From: Chloroflexota bacterium
GTDB taxonomy: Bacteria; Chloroflexota; Anaerolineae; Anaerolineales; Anaerolineaceae
DNA: 44,314 bases
Direction of reading: 5' to 3'
Assembly (NCBI GenBank): GCA_012798065.1
Contig: JAAZNW010000099.1
Coordinates: 1 to 44,314 of the forward strand
Shown here: positions 7,826 to 15,862 of the stretch, piece after piece
Numbering within the stretch: position 1 is the stretch's first letter
Layout: every line of letters starts with the position of its first letter
The notes under the pieces: model-generated
Database searches by the model: none
What the model saw: the letters and a program-made list of their open reading frames with translations, nothing else
What the model was told of the DNA's origin: nothing
Made by a program: the position numbers and the translations under genes

Positions 7826-8965
7826 CTAATCAGGATTGAGGTGAGCACCGCGGCTGGCGCGGGTGGAAAAAACGACCGCCTGCAATCCGGTCTGTTTTTG
7901 GTAGAGGTCTCTTAACTGATGAATGAAGGCATCACTTTTCTCATCAAGCACCAGGCTGACTGTGCTGCCGCCAAAGCCTGCCCCCGTTAGACGCGACCCC
8001 AGGCAGCCATCGAACCCGGCGGCAATATCAACCAGAATGTCCAGTTCGGGGCGCGAAACTTCAAAAAGGTCGCGCAGCGAATCATGCGAGGAAAACATCA
8101 ATCTACCAAATCCCCTGGCGTCTTTTTCCTTTAATAGATCAATCGCCTGATTGACGCGCGAGATTTCTTCCACCACATGCCGGGCGTGCCTGAACGCGGC
8201 TGGCGGGAGCGCGTGCTCATGCGCGAGCAGGCGTTCCTCCCCCAGGTCGCGCAGTGAGCGGATTGATGGGTCAAGTTGATTAAAATAAGCGACCACGCTT
8301 TCGCAGTCGCGGCGGCGGTCGTTATATGCGGAGGTGAGAAGTGAACGCCGTAATGAGGAATCCGCGATAACCAGCGTAGTAGCGGGAGGGAGCGGCAGTG
8401 TTTGAGAAGCCAGGCTGCGCGTGTCGAACATTACCACGTGATCTTCCACTCCGCAAGCGCAGGCGAACTGGTCCATCAAACCGCAATTTACACCCACATA
8501 CTCGCGTTCAGCCTGTTGGCAGAGCTTCGCCAGTTCCAGGCGTTCAAGCTGCCAGCCGCACAGGCTCATACAGACCACCGCGAACCCCACTTCGATGGCC
8601 GCGGAGCTGCTCAGGCCTGCGCCGATGGGAATATTGGAACTGAATTGGGCGTCGAATCCGATTAGATCAAGCCCGTGGCGTTGTAGGCTCCACATCACGC
8701 CGGCGGGGTATAACGCCCAATCGGGTAATGGTTTTCCTTCTTGCGACGTTTTCTTTTCAAGATGGCTCAAGTGGATGACGCATTGGTCTTGCAGGTCAAC
8801 GGCTTTGAGCGATACCAGGCGGCTGTCATTCTTCTTGAAGATGATCTTCACCGAACGGTCAATAGCGGCTGGCAGCACAACGCCGTCGTTATAATCAACA
8901 TGCTCACCCAGCAGGTTCACTCTGCCAGGGGAGATGACGGTACCTTCAGGGGTCGCCACGGTCAT
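7826..8965 (-). CDS. galK: Galactokinase
   Basis: A GHMP kinase that phosphorylates galactose at C1 in the Leloir pathway. The 379-residue protein has the galactokinase signature GRVNLLGEHVDYNDGVVLP at residues 14-32, the GHMP ATP loop PIGAGLSSSAA near 114-124, and C-terminal motif LTGAGFGGSTV. Its N-terminus before the signature is about 20 residues shorter than in E. coli GalK; an in-frame TGA just upstream rules out a longer form. Start ATG 8965 overlaps the 3' end of the GIY-YIG gene. No other galactose genes (galT, galE) are adjacent; an ABC exporter follows. Confidence 0.94.
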   Translation of the reverse strand: MTVATPEGTVISPGRVNLLGEHVDYNDGVVLPAAIDRSVKIIFKKNDSRLVSLKAVDLQDQCVIHLSHLEKKTSQEGKPLPDWALYPAGVMWSLQRHGLDLIGFDAQFSSNIPIGAGLSSSAAIEVGFAVVCMSLCGWQLERLELAKLCQQAEREYVGVNCGLMDQFACACGVEDHVVMFDTRSLASQTLPLPPATTLVIADSSLRRSLLTSAYNDRRRDCESVVAYFNQLDPSIRSLRDLGEERLLAHEHALPPAAFRHARHVVEEISRVNQAIDLLKEKDARGFGRLMFSSHDSLRDLFEVSRPELDILVDIAAGFDGCLGSRLTGAGFGGSTVSLVLDEKSDAFIHQLRDLYQKQTGLQAVVFSTRASRGAHLNPD

Positions 8966-9221
8966 CGCCCATCTCAGTAAACTTGCTGATCAGCCTGGCC
9001 TTTTGCGTGTGATTTAGCGCCTTGATGGCGCGCTCACGCTTCATCGCTGTTGAGCGGTCAGGCTGTTCTTCGATATACACCAACCGAACTGGACGGTGTA
9101 CTCTCGTGTACGCCGCTCCTTTCCCCAGGTTATGCTGCCGTTCACGACGGGCAGGGTCAAGGGTCCAACCGGTGTAATAACTGCCGTCAGCGCATTCGAC
9201 AATGTAACAATAGAAGCTCAT
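8946..9221 (-). CDS. GIY-YIG domain protein (UPF0213/YhbQ-like)
   Basis: A single-domain GIY-YIG protein of about 91 residues. The fold signature is present: YCYIVECADGSYYTGWT (the family's GIY...YIG pair appears as CYI and YTG), a conserved Arg in the ARRERQHN helix, and a late Glu in MKRERAIKAL. Such stand-alone proteins resemble the nuclease domain of UvrC; the cellular role of the family is not settled. ATG 9221 is chosen; a TTG at 9227 would add two residues. Ribosome binding sites are poor for both. It lies between a prephenate-dehydrogenase-like gene and galK. Confidence 0.85.
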   Translation of the reverse strand: MSFYCYIVECADGSYYTGWTLDPARRERQHNLGKGAAYTRVHRPVRLVYIEEQPDRSTAMKRERAIKALNHTQKARLISKFTEMGDDRGDP

Positions 9222-9230
9222 CTCCAATTT

Positions 9231-10205
9231 TTATTTCTTGACAGGTCTGCCGCCAAAGAGGCGGGTAAGGATGCCGCGTTCCAGCGCTTCGGGGGGTTTT
9301 TCCACCTTATCCCATTCCCCGCTCATGCGTTGTGTGAGCCAGGTTTCGTACCCCTGCCTGGCGGTTTGATACATTTTTTGCAACCCCTCTTCATCACCAG
9401 CATCGATCATCTGGCGAATCTCAGCCAGGGTCGCGGACAATTCATCGAGCGCGCGGGTGATGTTTTCTCTGTTCACCAAATTGGAAACACCGAAGAACTC
9501 CTGTTCGTCAAACAAGGTATTGAGAGAAGCGAAGCGGAAAAAAGCCCTGTTGGTCATCTTGCGGGCGTCATCCCATCCGGGTTTTTCCACCAGCATGGAA
9601 AGCAGGGCTACCGCGGTCAGTTTTGGCAGTTGCTCGATGCGCGCGGTGATGCCATCAGCTTCCAGCGGTTCACTAAAATACGGTTTGGCTTTCAGTAACG
9701 CGCACAGGTCATTTGCCAGTTGAAAGGCTTTTTCCTGGGTGTTTGAATCGGTTACCACCAGCATGTGTGTGTTTTCAAAAAGGTCGGCATACGGGTTGCT
9801 CGAATTCTCTTCCCAGTCTCGCAGCCTGGCAGGATGCAACACAGGTTGCAGAACGATAAAGGGCTGCTGTGGAGGCAGAAGTTCACGCGCCCACTGGTAA
9901 GCGACCCTGGCAACCGCGCTGATGCACACCACCACAGCTTGTGGAAAAACCTCGCCCGCGATGAGCCCCAGCGCATCGCGCAGCAGGTCAGTGGGCAGAG
10001 AGAGGATGACCATATCGGCACCACGTACCGCGTCGGGCAGTCGGGTATGGGTTTTATCGCACACGCCTTCTTTTTCCAGCCTGCGCATCCGGGCGCTGTC
10101 AGCGTCATGACCCACCCGCGTAATATTTTCCTTGTAAGCGCCCAGCGCCAGGCCGATCGAGGCGCCAACCTGGTTGAGACCAATGAGTGCGATTTGCGGG
10201 CTCAT
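9231..10205 (-). CDS. Prephenate-dehydrogenase-like NAD(P)-binding protein
   Basis: A 324-residue protein with an N-terminal Rossmann fold (IALIGLNQVGASIGLAL, the dinucleotide loop) and an all-helical C-terminal half, the architecture of TyrA. The catalytic region is divergent. The usual GHPMAG is LHPAR here, and the EHD...SHLPH region reads EADGITARIEQLPK, so the second histidine of true prephenate dehydrogenases is absent. It may have another substrate or be regulatory. The start is ATG 10205, in a TGATG overlap with the protease gene and 7 nt after AGGAG; a longer frame to 10262 lacks support. Confidence 0.75.
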   Translation of the reverse strand: MSPQIALIGLNQVGASIGLALGAYKENITRVGHDADSARMRRLEKEGVCDKTHTRLPDAVRGADMVILSLPTDLLRDALGLIAGEVFPQAVVVCISAVARVAYQWARELLPPQQPFIVLQPVLHPARLRDWEENSSNPYADLFENTHMLVVTDSNTQEKAFQLANDLCALLKAKPYFSEPLEADGITARIEQLPKLTAVALLSMLVEKPGWDDARKMTNRAFFRFASLNTLFDEQEFFGVSNLVNRENITRALDELSATLAEIRQMIDAGDEEGLQKMYQTARQGYETWLTQRMSGEWDKVEKPPEALERGILTRLFGGRPVKK

Positions 10206-10855
10206 CAACCGACTCCTATAATGAACTTTTGAAGCTGGGTTAGGGCGGGCGACATCACCCAACGGATAAGGTCGATTCCCACCAGCGGAAGAACAAATAA
10301 CAGCACCATTATCAAGAGCGGGCCGTAGCGCTGGATGCTTTCAAACCCTGGCTGTAGACGATAGGGAAGCAGGTAGGAGAGCACCTTTTCACCATCCAGC
10401 GGTGAAAGGGGGATGAGATTGAACAACATCAACAGCAGGTTGATGGAAAGGAAGGTGAAGAGGAATTCAGCCGGGGATGGGAGCATGGAGCCCGCGGCAG
10501 ATGCGCGCCAGGGGACCATCCGAAAGCGCAGCACCAGCCCGGCGAGGATAGCCAGAAGCAGATTGGACGCGGGACCGGCCAGCGATACCCACATCAGCGC
10601 CGACTCTGACCTGCGGCGCAGCGCGTAAGGGTTGACCGGCACGGGTTTTGCCCAGCCAAAACCCACCACCAGCAGCATCAGAGAACCGAATACATCCAGG
10701 TGCTTTAATGGGTTAAGCGTCAGCCTGCCGGCGTTGCGCGCGGTAACGTCACCGAAGTGGTCAGCCACCAGCGCGTGGGAAAATTCGTGGATGGTTAACG
10801 CGATGATCAATGTGAGTATGCGGGAAAATAACAGGCTTGGTGCCAGGTTCAACAT
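10205..10855 (-). CDS. Site-2 protease family membrane metalloprotease
   Basis: A 216-residue intramembrane zinc protease of the M50 family. Zinc ligands are HEFSH (His23, Glu24, His27) in the first helix and the LDG motif with Asp154. The FGWAKPVPVNP segment near 66-76 is typical of this compact subgroup, which lacks PDZ and CBS domains. The substrate is unknown. ATG 10855 follows an AGAGGAA ribosome binding site, and a TATAAT box lies 47-52 nt upstream on the same strand. It is the first gene of a minus-strand operon and is divergent from DUF951. Confidence 0.92.
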   Translation of the reverse strand: MLNLAPSLLFSRILTLIIALTIHEFSHALVADHFGDVTARNAGRLTLNPLKHLDVFGSLMLLVVGFGWAKPVPVNPYALRRRSESALMWVSLAGPASNLLLAILAGLVLRFRMVPWRASAAGSMLPSPAEFLFTFLSINLLLMLFNLIPLSPLDGEKVLSYLLPYRLQPGFESIQRYGPLLIMVLLFVLPLVGIDLIRWVMSPALTQLQKFIIGVG

Positions 10856-10901
10856 ATGGGTAATTTCCTCTTAAGCCCAGCCAGTTGTGGTGAGTTTGAA
10901 A

Positions 10902-10907
10902 ATTATA
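10902..10907 (-). promoter_or_regulatory. -10 box of the site-2 protease operon
   Basis: Minus-strand TATAAT at 10907-10902, placed so that the transcript would have a leader of roughly 40 nt that includes AGAGGAA before ATG 10855. It lies 8 nt from the oppositely oriented TATAAT of DUF951, so the two promoters overlap. No clear -35 is seen. Confidence 0.55.
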
Positions 10908-10915
10908 ACATGGGT

Positions 10916-10921
10916 TATAAT
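10916..10921 (+). promoter_or_regulatory. -10 box of the DUF951-tsaE-tsaB-rimI operon
   Basis: TATAAT ends exactly 6 nt before the ATG at 10928, so transcription would begin at or next to the start codon and the mRNA would be leaderless. TTGAAA at 10896-10901 is a possible -35 but the 14-nt spacer is short. Confidence 0.6.
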
Positions 10922-10927
10922 CGCAGC

Positions 10928-11152
10928 ATGCTTCCTGAGTTGAAATTAGGAGACAGGGTCAGGCTGCGGAAACCCCATCCATGCGGGGGTTATACCTGGA
11001 AAATCGTGAGGTTAGGCGCGGATATTGGGTTGGAGTGTGATACCTGTTCTCATCGCGTGATGCTGACGCGCCGAGAATTGACCCGCCGTATGAAAACTTA
11101 CCTCCCGATTGATGCCCCGCAAGAAAACCCGCCATCCGATGTTTACCAGTGA
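10928..11152 (+). CDS. DUF951 family protein
   Basis: A 74-residue protein of the DUF951 family, found widely in Firmicutes and Chloroflexota. The diagnostic pattern is visible: LGDRVRLRKPHPCGGYTWKI at about residues 7-26, VRLGADIGLEC at about 27-37, and a CxxC (CDTC) then HRVMLTRREL. Three cysteines (PHPC and CDTC) could bind a metal. The function is unknown; the family is often described as nucleic-acid-binding by fold only. ATG 10928 sits 6 nt after TATAAT with no ribosome binding site. The stop overlaps the tsaE start, so it heads an operon for t6A synthesis and protein acetylation. Confidence 0.85.
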   Translation: MLPELKLGDRVRLRKPHPCGGYTWKIVRLGADIGLECDTCSHRVMLTRRELTRRMKTYLPIDAPQENPPSDVYQ

Positions 11153-11676
11153 GCCTATCGCGCAATCTGATCATTAAACCGATGCCTATCTTACCCGCTT
11201 ATAGTATTGATTTTGTCAGCCGCAGCCCCGAGCAAACCCGTCGGTTGGGCATGCGCATGGGCACCCTTCTTAAAAGTGGTGATTTGCTCTGCCTGGAAGG
11301 CGACCTGGGATCGGGTAAAACCACTTTTGTGCAGGGGCTCGCCCATGGCTGGGGCTCGGTGGACGCAGTGACCAGCCCGACATTCGTGATTGTTAATCAA
11401 TATCGCCGAGCTGGCGGCGGCCTGATGCACCACCTGGATGCTTACCGGCTTACTTCTATTGATGAAGCCATTGATCTTGACCTGGATGATATGCTCAGCG
11501 GCGGAATTCTGGTGGCAGAATGGGCTGAGCGGATTGAGTCAGTGCTGCCAGCCGATAGGCTGGTGATCAAATACGCCTGGTTGAACGAAGAGCAGCGCAA
11601 CCTGTTGTTTATCCCTGTCGGCGAGCGATATAAAAAGATGCTGGACGACTTTAAGCGATTGGCGTTTGGAGGGTAG
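11149..11676 (+). CDS. tsaE: tRNA t6A37 biosynthesis ATPase TsaE
   Basis: TsaE is the ATPase partner of TsaB-TsaD in forming N6-threonylcarbamoyladenosine at tRNA position 37. The protein has the P-loop [14 protein letters not shown], the [11 protein letters not shown] segment, HLDAYRLTS, and VAEWAERIE near the end of the ATPase core, all family hallmarks. The start is a GTG at 11149 in a GTGA overlap with DUF951, giving 175 residues; ATG at 11182 would remove 11 residues that have no family counterpart and is equally possible. tsaB follows without a gap. tsaD is not in this window. Confidence 0.92.
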   Translation: MSLSRNLIIKPMPILPAYSIDFVSRSPEQTRRLGMRMGTLLKSGDLLCLEGDLGSGKTTFVQGLAHGWGSVDAVTSPTFVIVNQYRRAGGGLMHHLDAYRLTSIDEAIDLDLDDMLSGGILVAEWAERIESVLPADRLVIKYAWLNEEQRNLLFIPVGERYKKMLDDFKRLAFGG

Positions 11677-12345
11677 ATGCTGCTCGCGATTGATACCTCA
11701 ACACAAACCAGCGGCATCGCGTTGTACGATGAATTTGTCCTTATCGGCGAAATGATTTGGCGCACGGCTTCTCATCACACAGTAGAGCTGGCGCCAGCGG
11801 TGCAGGACCTGATGAACCGCTGCATGGTGAGCCCCGCTGAACTTAAGGCTGTTGCGGTGGCGCTGGGACCGGGGTCTTTCACCAGCCTGCGCATTGGTTT
11901 GGCACTGGCCAAAGGGTTGGCTCTGTCTTTAAATATTCCCCTGCTTGGCATCCCAACCTTTGAATTTCAAGCAGCACAGCAACCCTTGGCAGCTGAACCC
12001 CTGCTCACTGTGTTGCCCGCGGGAAGGTCGCGCCTGGCAGTGCAGGAGTTTTCTTCCAGCAGCGGCTGCTGGCAGCCCCAGGATGAGGCGCGCGTGATGA
12101 CCGCTGAAGAAATATCTGACCGCATCAGCGGACCGACCCGCATTTGCGGTGAAATGAGCCCTTCAGAGCGTCAGGTGATTGGCCGCAAGTGGAAAAACGC
12201 CATGATCGCGCCCCCCGCGCTGGCAATGCGGCGCCCTTCCATGCTGGCAGAACTCGCCTGGAAACGCTGGAATGAAGGAGAGGTGGACGACCCTGCGCTG
12301 TTGGCGCCCATCTATCTGCACGTGGCAGGGATGATTCAGGAGTGA
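11677..12345 (+). CDS. tsaB: tRNA t6A37 biosynthesis protein TsaB
   Basis: TsaB is a non-catalytic ASKHA-fold partner of TsaD in t6A modification. The 222-residue protein begins with LAIDTSTQTSGIALYD and contains HHTVELAPAVQDLM and the diagnostic GPGSFTSLRIGLALAKGLA near residues 69-87. The second half is less conserved, as is usual. ATG 11677 follows the tsaE stop directly; GGAGGG lies at its ribosome-binding distance. The stop overlaps the rimI GTG. Confidence 0.93.
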   Translation: MLLAIDTSTQTSGIALYDEFVLIGEMIWRTASHHTVELAPAVQDLMNRCMVSPAELKAVAVALGPGSFTSLRIGLALAKGLALSLNIPLLGIPTFEFQAAQQPLAAEPLLTVLPAGRSRLAVQEFSSSSGCWQPQDEARVMTAEEISDRISGPTRICGEMSPSERQVIGRKWKNAMIAPPALAMRRPSMLAELAWKRWNEGEVDDPALLAPIYLHVAGMIQE

Positions 12346-12851
12346 GCGAAACAGAAGTGTCTGGCACTTTGCGCATCCGCCGGATGCAGAGCGAAGACCT
12401 GCCGCAGGTTTTTGAACTGGACCGCTCCTCGTTTTCTCTTCCCTGGCCTGAACGGTCTTTCCGGTTTGAACTTGAGAACAACGAGGTTTCCCGCTGCTGG
12501 GTGGCAGAACTGCTCTCCGAGAGCGGCGCGCCGCTGCTGGTCGCCATTATCGTGGTTTGGATGATCGCAGATGAAGTGCATGTGGCCACGCTGGCGGTGT
12601 CGCCTGCGTATCGCCGTCAGAAGATCGCCCAACGCCTGCTGGCGCACACATTAATCGATGCCTATCATTCAGGAGCGAACAGTTCGTTTTTGGAAGTGCG
12701 CAGGAGCAACCAGGCAGCCATCACGCTGTATCAACGTTTCGGTTACCGTGAGGTAGCCGTGCGCCGTAATTACTACAAAGACAACCAGGAAGACGCGATA
12801 CTGATGGATCTTGCGCCATTGAACCTGGAGAACCTGAAGCGCTTCCAGTAA
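12342..12851 (+). CDS. rimI: Ribosomal protein S18-alanine N-acetyltransferase-like
   Basis: A GNAT acetyltransferase of 169 residues. RimI acetylates the N-terminal alanine of S18 in E. coli and related enzymes have wider substrates. Visible are the N-terminal IRRMQSEDLPQVFELDRSSF, the acetyl-CoA loop VSPAYRRQKIAQRLL, FLEVRRSNQAAITLYQRFGY and the final RRNYYKDNQEDAILM, which together mark RimI rather than other GNATs. GTG 12342 overlaps the tsaB stop (GTGA). The tsaE-tsaB-rimI order is a common bacterial arrangement. Confidence 0.92.
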   Translation: MSETEVSGTLRIRRMQSEDLPQVFELDRSSFSLPWPERSFRFELENNEVSRCWVAELLSESGAPLLVAIIVVWMIADEVHVATLAVSPAYRRQKIAQRLLAHTLIDAYHSGANSSFLEVRRSNQAAITLYQRFGYREVAVRRNYYKDNQEDAILMDLAPLNLENLKRFQ

Positions 12852-12901
12852 GGTAAAATAAGGTTTATACTTTTTGGTGATTTTCCAAGTGGAGGAAGTG
12901 A

Positions 12902-13552
12902 GTGGACACCGCTGAGATACTTCGAGAAATAGCCGCCCAGGTGGCTACCTGCCAGGCATGCACGCTGTACCATTCACGTAAGAACGCTGTCCCTGGTGAA
13001 GGTTCGCCCACTTCTGAAATAATGTTTATCGGCGAAGGCCCCGGTTTTCATGAGAATGAACAGGGGCGCCCGTTTGTGGGTCAGGCGGGCAAATTCCTTG
13101 ATGAACTGTTAGGAGAAGCGGGCTACACGCGGGAGCAGGTTTTCATCGCCAATGTGGTAAAATGCCGACCTCCTAACAATCGTGACCCCTTGCCTGATGA
13201 GTTGGCGGCCTGTGCGCGCTTTCTCGACCGCCAGATCGAAACGATTAATCCGCATGTAATTGTGACCCTGGGCAGGTTTTCAATGGCGAAATTTTTACCG
13301 AACGCCAGGATTAGCGAGGTTCACGCGAAAACTTACTGGGTGCGTGGTCGTCTCATTGTACCAATGTATCACCCGGCAGCCGCGCTGCACCAGCCTTCGC
13401 TCAAATCAACACTGATCAACGATTTTCGGACACTACCAGCCGCGATTGCCAGCGCCAGAGCTGCAGCGAAACGCCAACCCGCGCAGGCGCGCACCTCGGC
13501 AGAAGGCGTGAAAGAGATCGAAGAAAAACCTGAACAGTTATCGCTATTTTGA
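12902..13552 (+). CDS. Type 4 (Fe-S) uracil-DNA glycosylase
   Basis: A family 4 uracil-DNA glycosylase that removes uracil arising from cytosine deamination. Four cysteines suited to the 4Fe-4S cluster are present (Cys17, Cys20, Cys88, Cys104). Motif 1 is GEGPGFHENEQGRPFVG (44-60), with the glutamate typical of family 4, and motif 3 is MYHPAA with His147. A C-terminal tail of about 40 residues is Ala/Lys/Glu-rich and ends EQLSLF, which resembles a clamp-binding QLSLF peptide, so interaction with the DNA polymerase sliding clamp is likely. The start is GTG 12902 after GGAGGA. Confidence 0.93.
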   Translation: MDTAEILREIAAQVATCQACTLYHSRKNAVPGEGSPTSEIMFIGEGPGFHENEQGRPFVGQAGKFLDELLGEAGYTREQVFIANVVKCRPPNNRDPLPDELAACARFLDRQIETINPHVIVTLGRFSMAKFLPNARISEVHAKTYWVRGRLIVPMYHPAAALHQPSLKSTLINDFRTLPAAIASARAAAKRQPAQARTSAEGVKEIEEKPEQLSLF

Positions 13553-13568
13553 ATTCTCAAGGTGGTAT

Positions 13569-14885
13569 ATGGATTACGCGCAAGAGTTGATTGAAAAGTT
13601 TAAGAAAAAGACTGCCAAAGTGGCTGTACTGGGGATGGGGTATGTAGGGCTGCCCTTCTCAACGGTTTTTGCCCAGGCAGGGTTTGCCGTGACGGGGATC
13701 GACCCGGTTGAACAAAAGATGGAGATGTTGAACCGCGGAGAAAGCTATATCCTGGATGTACCCTCGCTGGTGGTCAGGCAGCTGGTGGCCGATGGCAAGT
13801 TACGCGGCACCACGGATTACGCCATCCTGAAAGAGATCGACGCGGTAGCGATTTGCGTCCCCACCCCGTTACGCCACACGGGCGACCCTGACCTGTCCTT
13901 CATCATCAGCGCGGCGGAGGGAATCGCCCCGTATGTGCACCCTGGTATGGTGGTGGTGCTGGAATCCAGCACATACCCTGGTACCACCCGTGAGCTGGTT
14001 TTACCTGCGCTGACGGAGAAAAGCGGGCTTAAGATCGGCGAGGAACTGTTCCTGGCTTTTTCGCCTGAACGCGTTGATCCTGGGCGGGAAGATTGGACAA
14101 CCAAAAATACCCCCAAGGTTATCGGCGGCATGACCGAAAAATGCACCGAGGTTTCTACGGCCTGGTACAGCATGGCGCTGGATACCGTCGTGCCGGTTTC
14201 TTCCACCGAGGTTGCGGAAATGGCAAAACTGCTTGAAAACACTTTCCGCATGATCAACATTGGCTTTGTCAATGAATTGACCCTGATGTGCGACCGATTG
14301 GGAGTGGATGTATGGGAGGTGATTGACGCAGCCGCCACCAAGCCATTTGGGTTTATGCGCTTTAACCCCGGGCCTGGTCTGGGAGGGCATTGTATCCCGA
14401 TTGACCCGATGTACCTCTCATGGAAAATGCGCTCTCTCAATTACACCGCACGCTTTATCGAACTGGCCTCTGAAATTAACACCAACATGCCGCGTTTTGT
14501 CATTGGCAGGGTACAGGATGGGCTCAACGAACACGCGAAGCCAATGAAGGGGAGCAAAGTAGTGGTTCTGGGGGTGGCGTATAAACCTGATATCGATGAT
14601 CTAAGAGAATCGCCCGCCATTGATGTTATTCGCCTGCTGCAGGCCAAGGGCGCGCTGGTCAGTTATCATGACCCATATATTCCCCGGGTGCAAGAGGATG
14701 AATGGCAAATTGAATCGGTGACTGACCTGATGCTGGCGGTTGAGGAAGCGGATTGTGTGGTCATCATTACGAACCATAAGGTTTACGATTACGCGGCTAT
14801 CCTTAATTCCGCAAAGTTAATTATCGATACCCGTAACGCGTTGGGTAAGCTGGGCGTGAAATCTCCCAAGGTGATAAAACTCTAA
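13569..14885 (+). CDS. UDP-N-acetylglucosamine 6-dehydrogenase-like (WbpA family)
   Basis: A nucleotide-sugar dehydrogenase of 438 residues that oxidises a UDP-sugar at C6 with NAD, giving a uronic acid precursor for polysaccharide. The Rossmann motif is VAVLGMGYVGLPFSTVF (17-33), the catalytic cysteine lies in PGLGGHCIPIDP, and SSTYPGTT and GVAYKPDIDDLRESPA are further signatures. The GHCIPIDP form and the length favour the WbpA/TviB type (UDP-N-acetylhexosamine) over UDP-glucose dehydrogenase, but substrate cannot be fixed from sequence. It is the first gene of a four-gene polysaccharide run and overlaps the epimerase start (TAATG). Confidence 0.88.
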   Translation: MDYAQELIEKFKKKTAKVAVLGMGYVGLPFSTVFAQAGFAVTGIDPVEQKMEMLNRGESYILDVPSLVVRQLVADGKLRGTTDYAILKEIDAVAICVPTPLRHTGDPDLSFIISAAEGIAPYVHPGMVVVLESSTYPGTTRELVLPALTEKSGLKIGEELFLAFSPERVDPGREDWTTKNTPKVIGGMTEKCTEVSTAWYSMALDTVVPVSSTEVAEMAKLLENTFRMINIGFVNELTLMCDRLGVDVWEVIDAAATKPFGFMRFNPGPGLGGHCIPIDPMYLSWKMRSLNYTARFIELASEINTNMPRFVIGRVQDGLNEHAKPMKGSKVVVLGVAYKPDIDDLRESPAIDVIRLLQAKGALVSYHDPYIPRVQEDEWQIESVTDLMLAVEEADCVVIITNHKVYDYAAILNSAKLIIDTRNALGKLGVKSPKVIKL

Positions 14886-15862
14886 TGGCGCGCTACCTGG
14901 TTACAGGCGCTGCCGGGTTTATCGCCCGCAGGGTCATCGAGCAGCTTATCGCCCAGGGACACGAGGTGGTGGGGGTCGATAACCTTAACGACTCTTATGA
15001 TCCGCGCCTGAAGGAATGGCGTTTGCAGCAACTTGCCCGGCTGCCGGGTTTCCGCTTTTTCCGCGATGATATCTGCAGACCGGAGTTCTATCAATCGCTT
15101 TCGGGCGAATTTACATCATTCCAGGGGGTGATCCACCTAGCGGCTCGAGCGGGTGTACGGCAGGCGGTTGAAATCCCCCAGGTGTTCCTGCAAACGAACG
15201 CCGCCGGGACGCTGAACCTTCTTGAATGGTGCCGCCGCAGCGGGACGCCAAAACTCGTGCTGGCGTCCACGTCTTCGATTTACGGCGCCAACCCTCCGCT
15301 GCCCACGCCTGAGAACGCGGATTCCTGTCATCCGCTGCAAATCTACGCTGCCAGTAAGAAGGCTGCCGAAGTGATGGCGTATACCTATCATTATCTGTAT
15401 GGGTTAGACACGACCGTTGTGCGTTTTTTCACGGTTTACGGCCCGGCAGGCCGGCCTGATATGGTGATGTATCGCTTTACGCGTTGGATCGTGGAGAATG
15501 AACCTGTGTGTGTTTCTGGTGACGGCAACCAGATGCGCGGTTTCACGTATCTGGACGACATCGCTGATGGTGTGATTAAGGCGTTAAAACCGCTGGGGTA
15601 CGAGATTGTGAACCTTGGCGGACACGAAACCATCACCATCAACGAACTTTTACAGCGGATAGAGCACCTGGTAGGAAAAAAGGCAAACGTGCATTACATC
15701 CCAGGGCACCCGGCGGATGTGAATGCCAACTGGGCGGATGTGACCAAGGCGCGCAGTCTGCTCGGCTGGGAACCCAAGGTTCTGCTGGCAGAAGGCATCC
15801 CTCAGCTGGTGAACTGGTACCTTGAGCAGCGCGCGTGGGCTCGTGACATCCCCCTCCCATGA
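14885..15862 (+). CDS. NAD-dependent nucleotide-sugar epimerase (UDP-glucuronate 4-epimerase-like)
   Basis: An extended short-chain dehydrogenase of 325 residues. Residues 5-13 carry TGAAGFIA, the NAD-binding loop (final Gly replaced by Ala). HLAARAGVRQAVE, STSSIYG and the catalytic YAASKKAAE (Tyr-xxx-Lys) follow, then RFFTVYGPAGRPDM, all as in UDP-glucuronate or UDP-N-acetylglucosaminuronate 4-epimerases. Together with the preceding dehydrogenase it would turn a UDP-hexose into the galacto-configured uronic acid. It starts in a TAATG overlap and overlaps the flippase by ATGA. Confidence 0.9.
   Translation: MARYLVTGAAGFIARRVIEQLIAQGHEVVGVDNLNDSYDPRLKEWRLQQLARLPGFRFFRDDICRPEFYQSLSGEFTSFQGVIHLAARAGVRQAVEIPQVFLQTNAAGTLNLLEWCRRSGTPKLVLASTSSIYGANPPLPTPENADSCHPLQIYAASKKAAEVMAYTYHYLYGLDTTVVRFFTVYGPAGRPDMVMYRFTRWIVENEPVCVSGDGNQMRGFTYLDDIADGVIKALKPLGYEIVNLGGHETITINELLQRIEHLVGKKANVHYIPGHPADVNANWADVTKARSLLGWEPKVLLAEGIPQLVNWYLEQRAWARDIPLP

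Noticed and set aside
9096-9698. Plus-strand frame of 200 codons over the GIY-YIG and TyrA-like genes
   Set aside because: No recognisable domain; the minus-strand genes explain the area with starts and coupling.
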